Of a stretch of DNA of 64,000 nucleotides, positions 16,613-25,182 are shown in pieces. The notes beneath the pieces are model-generated. The model saw nothing but the letters and a program-made list of their open reading frames with translations, did not search any database and was not told where the DNA came from. The position numbers were made by a program, and so were the translations under genes. The stretch comes from CAYMPH01 sp964529415 (GTDB lineage Bacteria; Spirochaetota; UBA4802; UBA5550), in the NCBI GenBank assembly GCA_964529415.1, contig CAZGWD010000013.1:1-64000 (forward strand). Reading direction: 5' to 3'. Position 1 is the stretch's first letter. Each line of letters starts with the position of its first letter.

Positions 16613-18439
16613 ATGTGCGGAATAATTGGCTACATCGGTTCTAAAAACGCTTCAGAGGTAATAATATCCGGATTAAAGCGTCTTGAATACAGGGGATATG
16701 ATTCTGCCGGAATAGCGCTTTTGAATAATGAAATGTTTCTGGAAAAAAAGAAGGGAAAACTTGCTTCACTGGAATCAGTTCTTAACTATGATAATCTCTC
16801 TGAATTCAAGCTTGGAATAGGACACACAAGATGGGCAACCCACGGAGTGCCATCGGACGAAAATTCACATCCTCACTGCGATTGCTCAAATTCCATTGCC
16901 CTTGTTCACAACGGCATTATAGAAAATCATTCCGACCTGAAACAGTTTCTATTAAAAAAAGGCCATAAATTTACCAGCCAGACAGACACTGAAGTCCTTG
17001 TTCATATGATTGAAATTTATCATCAGACTGACAGTCTTATAGATTCAGTTATGAAAACTTTGGCGCGTGTTGAGGGAACCTACGGCATAGCTGTTATTTC
17101 AAAAAAAGAACCTGACAGAATAATTGCAGCAAGAAAAGGCAGCCCTCTGATTTTAGGGGTTGGCGACAATGAGATGATTCTCGCGTCTGATGCAAGCGCA
17201 ATAGTTGAGCATACGCGCCAGGTAATATACCTTGAGGATAATGAACTTGTTGAAATATTCAGAGACAGGGTCAAGACATACGATCTGGATAAAAACAAAA
17301 TACAGAAAAAAGTCGAGGAAATAGACTGGGATATTGCTTCAATTGAAAAGCACGGCTTTGATCATTTCATGCTCAAGGAAATACATGAGCAGACTGAAAC
17401 AGTACAGAATGCTTTTCGCGGAAGAGTGCTGCCTGAAACAGGAAATGTTAAGCTCGACGGACTCCGCCTATCTGATGCGGATCTGAACAATATTGAGCGG
17501 ATCATCTTTATTGCATGCGGCACATCATGGCATGCGGGACTTGTTGGTGAATATCTTATTGAAGAATATGCAAGAATTCCTGTTGAGGTTGAGTACGCTT
17601 CGGAATTCCGATACAGAAAACCGGTTCTGAAAAAAGGCGATCTTGTCATTACAATAAGCCAATCCGGAGAAACTGCTGATACTCTTGCTGCATTGCGCGA
17701 GGCAAAGGCAAGAGGCGTAAAGGTTCTGGGAATTACAAATGGCGTAGGCAGCACCATAGCCCGGGAATCTGAAGGCGGAGTTTATATACATGCAGGCCCG
17801 GAAATTGGAGTTGCATCAACAAAGGCTTTTACATCACAGATTACAGTTCTTATTCTGCTGACTCTTCTTCTTGCAAGAAAAAAGGATATGACATCCGGTG
17901 AGGGCCAGGCTGTTATCAATGATCTGATGAAGGTTCCGGAATATATTTCAAGCATACTCTCCAATGAAAATATTAAAAAGATTGCTGATATATATAAGGA
18001 TAACAGAAATTTTCTGTATCTCGGACGCGGTGTGCATTTTCCTGTTGCTCTTGAGGGAGCGCTGAAACTCAAGGAAATCTCATATATTCACGCTGAAGGA
18101 TATCCAGCTGCTGAAATGAAACATGGGCCTATAGCGCTGATTGATGAAAATATGCCTGTTGTTTTTATAGCGATTAAGGATGAGGTTTACTCCAAGGTAA
18201 TAAGCAATATTGAGGAAGTACGGGCAAGACGGGGCAAGGTCATTGCAATTGCAAATGAAGGAGATAAGGAAATAGAAAAATATGCGGATCATGTTATATA
18301 TATTCCTGAGGTTAACAGAATTGTTTCGCCTTTGCTGACAGTAATTCCATTGCAGCTTCTGGCTTACTATATTGCAGTAATGAGAGGATGTGATGTAGAC
18401 CAGCCGAGAAATCTTGCAAAAAGCGTTACTGTGGAGTAA
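16613..18439 (+). CDS. glmS: Glutamine-fructose-6-phosphate aminotransferase (isomerising)
   Basis: The 608-residue protein makes glucosamine-6-phosphate for peptidoglycan and envelope sugars. The N-terminal nucleophile is C2 in MCGIIGYIG. The glutaminase domain covers residues 1 to about 230 (GHTRWATHG present). Two SIS isomerase domains follow (ACGTSWHAG, SQSGETADTLAAL and EGALKLKEISY). The ending NLAKSVTVE matches the family. It is standalone, with a hairpin repeat just upstream. I see no glmS ribozyme. Confidence 0.97.
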   Translation: MCGIIGYIGSKNASEVIISGLKRLEYRGYDSAGIALLNNEMFLEKKKGKLASLESVLNYDNLSEFKLGIGHTRWATHGVPSDENSHPHCDCSNSIALVHNGIIENHSDLKQFLLKKGHKFTSQTDTEVLVHMIEIYHQTDSLIDSVMKTLARVEGTYGIAVISKKEPDRIIAARKGSPLILGVGDNEMILASDASAIVEHTRQVIYLEDNELVEIFRDRVKTYDLDKNKIQKKVEEIDWDIASIEKHGFDHFMLKEIHEQTETVQNAFRGRVLPETGNVKLDGLRLSDADLNNIERIIFIACGTSWHAGLVGEYLIEEYARIPVEVEYASEFRYRKPVLKKGDLVITISQSGETADTLAALREAKARGVKVLGITNGVGSTIARESEGGVYIHAGPEIGVASTKAFTSQITVLILLTLLLARKKDMTSGEGQAVINDLMKVPEYISSILSNENIKKIADIYKDNRNFLYLGRGVHFPVALEGALKLKEISYIHAEGYPAAEMKHGPIALIDENMPVVFIAIKDEVYSKVISNIEEVRARRGKVIAIANEGDKEIEKYADHVIYIPEVNRIVSPLLTVIPLQLLAYYIAVMRGCDVDQPRNLAKSVTVE

Positions 18440-18605
18440 ATTTTATTTTAGAAATTGAATTTTTTTTTATTATAGATATTTTATATTGATTGACAGATAT
18501 CATAATCCGCCGTTTTTTATTAATAATTAATTTAGCGCGGATGCGTTTAAATAAATATGCGGGATTATATCCCTGTCAGCATAAAAGTATTCAGGATGGA
18601 TTGAA

Positions 18606-18974
18606 ATGATTGTAATAGAAAGCCTACATCATACCGGATTAACGGTAGCAAATATTGAAAAATCAATTTCGTTTTATAAGGATCTTTTTGACTTTGAGGT
18701 AATTGAAAAATTAAGCGGTACAGGTCAGGCGTTTTTAAAAATTGGCGATATTCTTCTTGGATTATATGAATCTGAAGGATACAAGGCAAAGGATAACAAA
18801 AGCAGAATTGCTTTCTATGTTGATGAAGAAGACTTTGATGACGCTGTTGAAGAACTTGAGGAGTCCGGAATAAAAATTGTGTACGGCCCTGAAAATTTAA
18901 GAGGCGGACAGTCTGTGGTTTTTCTTGATCCTGACGGTAATCAGATTGAGCTTGCATATCCTTCTATTGGATAA
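18606..18974 (+). CDS. VOC-family metalloprotein (glyoxalase/epimerase-like)
   Basis: The 122-residue protein has one vicinal-oxygen-chelate domain. Probable metal ligands are the HHTGLTV histidine near residue 9 and the glutamate of FLDPDGNQIEL near residue 116. Lactoylglutathione lyase-like and methylmalonyl-CoA epimerase-like proteins share this size, so the substrate cannot be named. A strong intrinsic terminator follows 35 bp after the stop. Confidence 0.8.
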   Translation: MIVIESLHHTGLTVANIEKSISFYKDLFDFEVIEKLSGTGQAFLKIGDILLGLYESEGYKAKDNKSRIAFYVDEEDFDDAVEELEESGIKIVYGPENLRGGQSVVFLDPDGNQIELAYPSIG

Positions 18975-19009
18975 ATAATGCAGCGAGTTTAAAAACTGTA
19001 TAAATTAGC

Positions 19010-19044
19010 ATTGAGACATGTGATGAACATGTCTCAATTTTTTT
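19010..19044 (+). terminator. Intrinsic terminator after the VOC gene
   Basis: A perfect 12-bp stem ATTGAGACATGT at 19010-19021 pairs with 19027-19038 around a 5-base loop, and a run of T follows to about 19044. Confidence 0.88.
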
Positions 19045-19060
19045 AGATGATGTAATATTA

Positions 19061-19198
19061 GTGTAAGAAAAGGAGATGTGGGGGATAGATGAGATAAGGA
19101 GATAACGGAATAAACAGAAAATTTATATACAATATAATGTATCTTTTATTAATATCTCCCCGATTTCTTATTATCCCCATATCTCCACATCTTACACA
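19061..19198 (+). repeat. Dispersed hairpin repeat, copy 2
   Basis: The 138-bp imperfect palindrome starts GTGTAAGAAAAGGAGATGTG and ends ATATCCCCAT-like then CCACATCTTACACA. The outer 25 bases pair with few mismatches. It ends 58 bp upstream of eda and sits between that gene and the terminator of the VOC gene. Confidence 0.7.
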
Positions 19199-19255
19199 TT
19201 TCTTAATTTGATGCCATTCCCATTGATGGGATGGATTTAAACTGGAGGAATTGAA

Positions 19256-19888
19256 ATGGAAAAAAATCTGCTGGCAATTTTAAAAAAGAATCCGCTTGTA
19301 CCTGTTGCTGTATTTGATAATCCGGATAAAGCTTTAAAAGTAGTTGAAATACTTGTCAGAAACAAGATTCATCTTGTTGAGGTAACGCTCAGGACAGAAG
19401 CAGCATTTGACTGCATTGAAGCAATAGCCAAAAGATTTAATGACATGACAATCGGTGCAGGAAGCGTCCTTGTCAAGGACGGCATTAAGCGTGCAAAGGA
19501 TTCAGGCGCTGTTTTCGGCGTTTCTCCATGCGTTGATTTTGACGTGATTGACTATTCAATATCAATTAATATACCTTTTATTCCGGGAGTTGCCACTCCT
19601 TCAGAATTAAACAGCGCGCTTTCAAAAGTCAATATCATCAAGGTTTTTCCTGCAGCACAGCTTGGCGGTCCGGATTATATAAAATCAATATGCGCGCCGT
19701 TTGTTCTGAAAGATTTTTATTTAATGCCAACCGGCGGTGTTAACGAGGAAAACTACAAACAGTATTTAAAAATAGACAATGTAATTTCATGCGGCATGAC
19801 ATACATGGTTGATAAAAAGCTTATAGATGCAGGCGATTACGGAATTCTTGACAAGAGAATAAAAGAATTATTCAAAGGAATGCAGTAA
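19256..19888 (+). CDS. eda: KDPG/KHG aldolase
   Basis: The 210-residue protein is a small class I aldolase. The motif VEVTLRTEAA (about residues 42-51) holds the catalytic glutamate. The Schiff-base lysine lies in NIIKVFPAAQLGG (about residues 125-137), and PTGGVNEEN is the phosphate-binding loop. It cleaves 2-keto-3-deoxy-6-phosphogluconate to pyruvate and glyceraldehyde-3-phosphate. No edd or sugar-acid gene is adjacent. A GGAGG site precedes the ATG. Confidence 0.93.
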   Translation: MEKNLLAILKKNPLVPVAVFDNPDKALKVVEILVRNKIHLVEVTLRTEAAFDCIEAIAKRFNDMTIGAGSVLVKDGIKRAKDSGAVFGVSPCVDFDVIDYSISINIPFIPGVATPSELNSALSKVNIIKVFPAAQLGGPDYIKSICAPFVLKDFYLMPTGGVNEENYKQYLKIDNVISCGMTYMVDKKLIDAGDYGILDKRIKELFKGMQ

Positions 19889-19909
19889 TGAAATTGCTTA
19901 TTAGAAAAA

Positions 19910-20869
19910 ATGACAGATTCTGATCTTTTAAAAAAAGCTATACATAAAAGATCGGATCTTTTTTTAAATAAAGAAAACACCTGCTTAAGGCTTTTTAATG
20001 CAGGCGGCGACGCCATTAAAGGCATAACAATAGATCTTTTCGGCGAATATCTTCTTGTACAGCATTTTGATGATGATGCAGATGATAATAAATTTCTAAA
20101 AATTATATATGAACAAAGCTCTTCGCTTCTGTTATCTGCTGGAATCGAATTAAAAGGCATACTGCTGAAAAACAGGACAAAGATTAAAGCAGAAGGCGAT
20201 ATGGCTGCAGTAAGGGTAAGTTCTCTTGTCATTGGAAGTCATCCTCCTGAAAATTATATTGTAAAGCAGAACGGGCTTAGCTATAAAGTGGATCTGATCT
20301 CCGGGCAGAATACCGGACTTTTTCTCGATATGAGAGAAGTGAGGGATGATATGATCAAGTTTTATCCCGGAATGAAATCAATGCTTAATCTTTTCTGCTA
20401 TACCGGGGCTTTTTCTGTTCATGCAATGAAAAACGGTTTAAATTCATCAATAAATATTGATATTTCAAAAACAGTTCTTAACAGGGCAAAAGATAATTTT
20501 GAATTAAATGCAATTAAAATAGACACCAGGGATTTTATAAGGGGGGATTCTTCTGAATGGATTAATAAATTCATTAAAATAGGAAAAACTTTTGACCTGA
20601 TAGTTTTTGATCCTCCTACTTTTTCCAGGAATAAAGACAAGAGTTTTTCTGTTAAAAATGATTATATCAAATCTCTCGAGTTATTAAAAAAACTTGCTCC
20701 TGGCGGAAAAATTTTCACAACAATAAATTCAGCTTCTATAGATAAAAAAGATTATATTTCATTTCATCCATCCGGTTTTAAACTGCTCCGGTTCTGGAAC
20801 GAATCACCGGATTTTCCATTTGAAGATGCCCCGTATTTAAAGGCCGCTCTCTGGTCAGTCAAGACCTGA
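19910..20869 (+). CDS. RlmI-like SAM-dependent methyltransferase
   Basis: The 319-residue protein matches class I methyltransferases of the RlmI (23S rRNA m5C) group. The N-terminal part has AGGDAIKGITIDLFGEYLLV; the SAM-binding part has LNLFCYTGAFSVHA and the catalytic-type FDPPTFSRNK. It is shorter than E. coli RlmI (about 396 residues) and seems to lack the N-terminal PUA domain, so the target may differ. It starts 21 bp after eda. Confidence 0.75.
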   Translation: MTDSDLLKKAIHKRSDLFLNKENTCLRLFNAGGDAIKGITIDLFGEYLLVQHFDDDADDNKFLKIIYEQSSSLLLSAGIELKGILLKNRTKIKAEGDMAAVRVSSLVIGSHPPENYIVKQNGLSYKVDLISGQNTGLFLDMREVRDDMIKFYPGMKSMLNLFCYTGAFSVHAMKNGLNSSINIDISKTVLNRAKDNFELNAIKIDTRDFIRGDSSEWINKFIKIGKTFDLIVFDPPTFSRNKDKSFSVKNDYIKSLELLKKLAPGGKIFTTINSASIDKKDYISFHPSGFKLLRFWNESPDFPFEDAPYLKAALWSVKT

Positions 20870-20961
20870 TTCCGGAAGAAAAAATCTTGACGGAATTATA
20901 TGTCAGGTAAAAATATTAATAATACTGTTAAATATAAATCAGTAAAAAAGGATCAATAAAA

Positions 20962-21618
20962 ATGATATATTTGATTATATCTGTTCTGCTTGTATCTGCC
21001 GGGGTTTTTCTTTTTCTTTTTTCTTTTTTTTATGCTGAAAATACCGGAAACAGATTATCTTTAAGAAATGAAAAAACCCATTCAGGATATTCTGCAGTTT
21101 TGAGTGAAGAGCCTGCTCAAAATAATAATTCTAAAGAAATCAAAACAGTAAAAACATTATACAGCGACAGTGAAGAAGTGTCTGATCTATATGAAGTTTC
21201 AGATTCTGATCATAAAAAATCATTAAATAATAGTAATAAATTTGAATCTGCATCTGGAAATAATACCGTAAAGTCTTCTGCAGATACAGCTGGAGTTAAA
21301 GCGGTTTTATTCGAGGATTCTTCAGGAGCAGTTGATTACAGTACACTATCAATTCCGCTTGACTTGAGTGCGGACTATTCAGGTATTAAAAGGATCGGAA
21401 TTGGAGGATTTTCAATCGATGAAACAGGATATAGTTTTATATCTGATAAAAAGCTTTACAGGTTCGATGTTCACAGGATTCGCGATATCAAGGCAGGCAG
21501 GAATTATCTGGCTCTGATGCCTTTGTCGGATTCTGCAACAAAGCTTTTTATTTTTGATAAGGAATATTCTATTATTAAAGAAGCAGAAGAAAAATTTTCA
21601 CCATACAGGAAAGGCTGA
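20962..21618 (+). CDS. Single-pass membrane protein of unknown function
   Basis: The 218-residue protein has one N-terminal membrane segment (residues 2-24), a Ser/Asn/Lys-rich low-complexity linker (about 30-110), and a folded-looking C-terminal half (YSGIKRIGIGGFSIDE, FDVHRIRDIKAG). No family is recognised. It starts an operon with the TPR protein 4 bp downstream and lies upstream of mreB, so a cell-envelope role is conceivable. Confidence 0.5.
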   Translation: MIYLIISVLLVSAGVFLFLFSFFYAENTGNRLSLRNEKTHSGYSAVLSEEPAQNNNSKEIKTVKTLYSDSEEVSDLYEVSDSDHKKSLNNSNKFESASGNNTVKSSADTAGVKAVLFEDSSGAVDYSTLSIPLDLSADYSGIKRIGIGGFSIDETGYSFISDKKLYRFDVHRIRDIKAGRNYLALMPLSDSATKLFIFDKEYSIIKEAEEKFSPYRKG

Positions 21619-21622
21619 TTAA

Positions 21623-22624
21623 ATGTATTACAGATATAAAGTTAAGAAAAAAAAATTCGGATTAACAAAATATTTTATTATTCTGCTGCTGATCGGCGGA
21701 ATTGTATATGCAGGTAGCAGGTATAAAAATTATCTGCTTTTCTGGAAATATTCCTACAGCAAAATAGATTCAAAAATTTCTGAAGCTGAAACAGAAAAGG
21801 ACTTAACGCAGAAAAAAGAAAAATTGAAAAATCTGATTCCTGTTCTGGCGCGGTACAGGGATGATAATCAGACTAACGCTGATCTTTTCCTGTCTTCAGG
21901 AAAGGTTTATTCAATACTTGGCGAAGCAGGATTGAACGGGTCTTTTTCGGATATCGTAATAAATGACAGGGCCGGCAATTCACCGATATCTGCCAGAAAC
22001 GAATTTATAAAAGCTGTGAAACTGTTTCTTAAAGGGGAAGCACTTTTAGACGGAAAAAAAATGACCTCTGATTATTACCTTTGCTATGCAAAGAGCTGTT
22101 TTTTCACAAATTTTAAAACTATCAATGAAATATATTCCATGCTTGAAAAAGAAGTAAAACCCTTTGATCTGTCTTCAATTGAGGATTTAAGATTTTATTC
22201 ATATATTATGATTCTTGCAGGGAAAAGCGATGAAGGTCTTAAACTTTTAGCTGATCATGGGAAAACAGGTGAAAATCTCAAGGGTAAATTTTATCTTGCT
22301 GCGTCTGAAAAAACCGCGAAAAAGTATACATCTGCAATTAACAGTTATAAAACTATTTTAACCATGACAAAGGAAAAAAATGAGCTGAAGCTTGCGAATT
22401 CTGATCTTGGAAAAGTTTATTCCGCCCAGTCATTGTTCAGCGAGGCTCTTGTACATTTTACTGCTGCTTCAGAACATGATCCTTCGGATCTGGAAGTGAA
22501 GTTATGGCTCGGCAAAAGTTATCTTTCTCTTGGAGATGTAATTAAAGCAAAAGCTATTTTCAGCGAAGTAATTGCAGCTGATGCGGCAAATACTGAAGCA
22601 AAAAAGCTTCTCAGCAATATGTAA
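21623..22624 (+). CDS. Membrane-anchored TPR protein
   Basis: The 333-residue protein has an N-terminal membrane anchor after a basic start (residues 14-32). Repeated helix pairs fit TPR units, clearest at the C-terminus: KLANSDLGKVYSAQSLFSEA, HFTAASEHDPSDLEVKLWLG, and GDVIKAKAIFSEVIAADAAN. It probably acts as a protein-protein scaffold outside the inner membrane. It is coupled to the upstream membrane protein and is followed by mreB after 159 bp. Confidence 0.7.
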   Translation: MYYRYKVKKKKFGLTKYFIILLLIGGIVYAGSRYKNYLLFWKYSYSKIDSKISEAETEKDLTQKKEKLKNLIPVLARYRDDNQTNADLFLSSGKVYSILGEAGLNGSFSDIVINDRAGNSPISARNEFIKAVKLFLKGEALLDGKKMTSDYYLCYAKSCFFTNFKTINEIYSMLEKEVKPFDLSSIEDLRFYSYIMILAGKSDEGLKLLADHGKTGENLKGKFYLAASEKTAKKYTSAINSYKTILTMTKEKNELKLANSDLGKVYSAQSLFSEALVHFTAASEHDPSDLEVKLWLGKSYLSLGDVIKAKAIFSEVIAADAANTEAKKLLSNM

Positions 22625-22783
22625 AAAATTAAATTTTTTAATACAGAATTGGATAAAACAATATAAATAGAATATATCTTCATATATTCGCTTGACAAAA
22701 AACGCACGTAATATAACAAAAATGAAATCTTCATTCAGTTATTATTTATATCAAAAATCCAACAAAATTCAGGAGTTATATAC

Positions 22784-23809
22784 ATGATTTTCAAATCATT
22801 ATACGGAATGTTTTCCAACGATATGGGAATTGACCTTGGAACAGCCAACACGCTTGTTCACGTAAAAGGCCAGGGAATTGTTTTAAGCGAGCCTTCAGTT
22901 GTTGCAGTACAGGCAAGTACAGGCAAGGTTATCGCTGTAGGCCATGAAGCCAAAAGAATGCTGGGACGCACACCTGGCGAAATTATTGCAATCAGACCAA
23001 TGAAAGATGGAGTAATTTCAGACTTTGAAACAGTTGAAAAAATGCTCCGCTATTTTATAACAAAAGTTCATAAAAGAAAAGCTCTTGTAAGGCCAAGACT
23101 TGTAATAGGCGTTCCATCAGGAATTACCGAGGTTGAAAAAAGAGCAGTCCGTGAATCTGCTGAACAGGCCGGAGCCAGAGAAATTTTTCTGATAGAAGAA
23201 GCCCTGGCAGCAGCGATCGGCGCAAATATTCCTATTCATGAACCGGCAGGACACATGGTTGTGGATATAGGCGGCGGAACAACTGAAATAGCTGTTATTT
23301 CACTTGGCGGCATGGTAATTGCGGATTCTATCCGTATTGCAGGTGATGAATTTGACGAAGCTATTATAAAATATATGAGAACCCAGTATAACCTTGTAAT
23401 CGGTGAAAGAATGGCTGAGGAAGTTAAATTCAGGCTTGGGAATGCTTTTCCTGAAAAGAAAGCGGAAACCATGGAACTCAAAGGTAGAGATGCCATTTCA
23501 GGACTTCCGAGAACCCTTGAAATAGACAGCAATGAAATCAGAAAAGCGCTGAAAGAGCCGATCGATCAGATACTTGACGGCATTAAACACGTGCTTGAAA
23601 GAACTCCGCCTGAGCTTGCTGCTGATATAACAGAGCGCGGTATTGTAATGACCGGCGGAGGCTCGCTGCTGAAAGGATTTGATAAATTTATAAGCAAGGA
23701 AACAGGTGTTCCTGTTATTCTGGCTGAGAATCCTCTGACATGCGTTGTTCTTGGAGCAGGAAAGTTTCTTGAAGAAATCAAGAATCTATATAAAGCAAAT
23801 CTGAAGTAA
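22784..23809 (+). CDS. mreB: Rod shape-determining actin homolog MreB
   Basis: The 341-residue protein has all actin-fold signatures: GIDLGTANTLVHVKG (phosphate 1), VVDIGGGTTEIAV (phosphate 2), MTGGGSLLKGFDKF (adenosine site). It polymerises under the inner membrane and guides lateral wall synthesis. Its N-terminus starts with an amphipathic FKSLYGMFSND stretch. It is first of the five-gene mreB-mreC-mreD-mrdA-rodA operon, with gaps of 9 bp or overlaps throughout. Confidence 0.97.
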   Translation: MIFKSLYGMFSNDMGIDLGTANTLVHVKGQGIVLSEPSVVAVQASTGKVIAVGHEAKRMLGRTPGEIIAIRPMKDGVISDFETVEKMLRYFITKVHKRKALVRPRLVIGVPSGITEVEKRAVRESAEQAGAREIFLIEEALAAAIGANIPIHEPAGHMVVDIGGGTTEIAVISLGGMVIADSIRIAGDEFDEAIIKYMRTQYNLVIGERMAEEVKFRLGNAFPEKKAETMELKGRDAISGLPRTLEIDSNEIRKALKEPIDQILDGIKHVLERTPPELAADITERGIVMTGGGSLLKGFDKFISKETGVPVILAENPLTCVVLGAGKFLEEIKNLYKANLK

Positions 23810-23818
23810 GCTTATCCA

Positions 23819-24682
23819 GTGGAATTTTTTATTAGACATAAGACAGTTGTTGCGTTTATCGGGTTTTCACTTTTTTGCATTATTTCTTTATCCGTACAGT
23901 CTACTTCTTTTACCATGACTATTGAGGGAGTGGGCAGTGCGATTCTCATGCCGTTTCAGAAAGCATACAACGGCTTTCATAATGGCGTCAGCAGATTCTG
24001 GGCAGGATTTACGGACTTGAGTGTTGTACGGGAAGAATTGCAGAAAACGCGGAAAAAGATCCAGTATTATGAATCTGTTGCTGATGAACTGACAGAAATA
24101 AAAAATGAGAATCAGAGATTAAGGCAGATTCTTGTATTAAAAGAAAAAATTGAATATAAATCTGTACCTGCAACTATAATTTCAAAGGATCCTGATAACT
24201 GGTTCCGTACAATTATAATAGACCGCGGCGCAAATGACGGAATCAAGATAAATATGCCTGTAATCGCATATCAGGGCGGGATTAAGGCAGTGGTTGGGAA
24301 AGTTATAGAGGTTCGCGGAAGTGTTTCAAAAGTTTTACCTATAATATCTCCGGATATGAAAATTGGGGTGAAGTTTCAGGACAGCAAGTATCCCGGACTT
24401 TTATCCGGTCTGTCAATAAATTCTGATCAGTGCGTTATGGATTATATAAGCAGAACAGCGCTTGTCAATCTCGGGAATCTTGTTGTAACATCAGCTCAGG
24501 GCGGGGTTTTCCCCCCTGGTCTTTATATAGGAAATGTTGTTAAAACAGCACTCCATGAATCTAATCCATATCAGCGGGCAATAATCAAGCCTGTTATTGA
24601 TTTTAATCTTCTTGAGGAAGTTTTTGTAATATTAAAAGATCCGGATGAAGTTTTGAATCAGCTTTTCGAGGAGCCAAAATGA
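23819..24682 (+). CDS. mreC: Rod shape-determining protein MreC
   Basis: The 287-residue protein starts at GTG 23819, 9 bp after mreB. It has one N-terminal membrane segment (residues 10-28), a coiled coil (about 65-105, VVREELQKTRKKIQYYESVADEL in part), and the double beta-barrel periplasmic domain (VPATIISKDPDNWFRTIIID, GGVFPPGLYIGNVV). It links MreB filaments to penicillin-binding proteins. The stop overlaps mreD by 4 bp. Confidence 0.93.
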   Translation: MEFFIRHKTVVAFIGFSLFCIISLSVQSTSFTMTIEGVGSAILMPFQKAYNGFHNGVSRFWAGFTDLSVVREELQKTRKKIQYYESVADELTEIKNENQRLRQILVLKEKIEYKSVPATIISKDPDNWFRTIIIDRGANDGIKINMPVIAYQGGIKAVVGKVIEVRGSVSKVLPIISPDMKIGVKFQDSKYPGLLSGLSINSDQCVMDYISRTALVNLGNLVVTSAQGGVFPPGLYIGNVVKTALHESNPYQRAIIKPVIDFNLLEEVFVILKDPDEVLNQLFEEPK

Positions 24683-25182
24683 TATTTTCATATATTTTTA
24701 CAGCGCTTTTCGTTGTTATATCTCTAATAATCCAGTCGCATCCGTCATTTGATGTTTTACGCGTTGCCGGAGTAAAACCTGATCTTCTGTTTATTGTTAT
24801 TGTTTACGTATCATACAGCTTCGGTTCTTTTTATGGCGAGGTTACAGCTTTTATCAGCGGAATTTTTCATGATGCCCTGTCAACTACCCCGCTTGGACTT
24901 TTAACATTTCCAAAAATTTCCCTTGCTTTAATTATAGGAATGTTCGGAAGAAATGTTATCAAAAGTAATATAATAACTGTTACTCTGCTGGTTTTTGCAG
25001 CCTCGCTTGCAAAGGGAGTTATTACTCTTTTTTTCAGCTATATTTTTCATCAGGCATCTGTCTCTGCGATTTTAAGTGTTATTATACCTGAAGCTTTCTA
25101 TAATGCAATTCTTTCCCCTGCATTTTTTTATATATTTGATAAAGTATTTGAGAAGGAACTGGAAAGGGAGGGGCTTATTTAA
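24679..25182 (+). CDS. mreD: Rod shape-determining protein MreD
   Basis: The 167-residue protein is almost entirely hydrophobic with five or six membrane segments and the MreD-like GVKPDLLFIVIVYVSYSFGS region near residues 31-50. The ATGA overlap with mreC shows translational coupling. The stop abuts the ATG of mrdA. Confidence 0.88.
   Translation: MIFSYIFTALFVVISLIIQSHPSFDVLRVAGVKPDLLFIVIVYVSYSFGSFYGEVTAFISGIFHDALSTTPLGLLTFPKISLALIIGMFGRNVIKSNIITVTLLVFAASLAKGVITLFFSYIFHQASVSAILSVIIPEAFYNAILSPAFFYIFDKVFEKELEREGLI

Noticed and set aside
18565..18957. Minus-strand Gln-rich ORF over the VOC gene
   Set aside because: It is a shadow of a well-supported VOC protein; the Gln/Leu-rich translation is typical of antisense reading.
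22692..22717. TTGACA and TATAAC upstream of mreB as a promoter
   Set aside because: The spacing is only 14 bp, too short for a normal promoter; left as unsupported.
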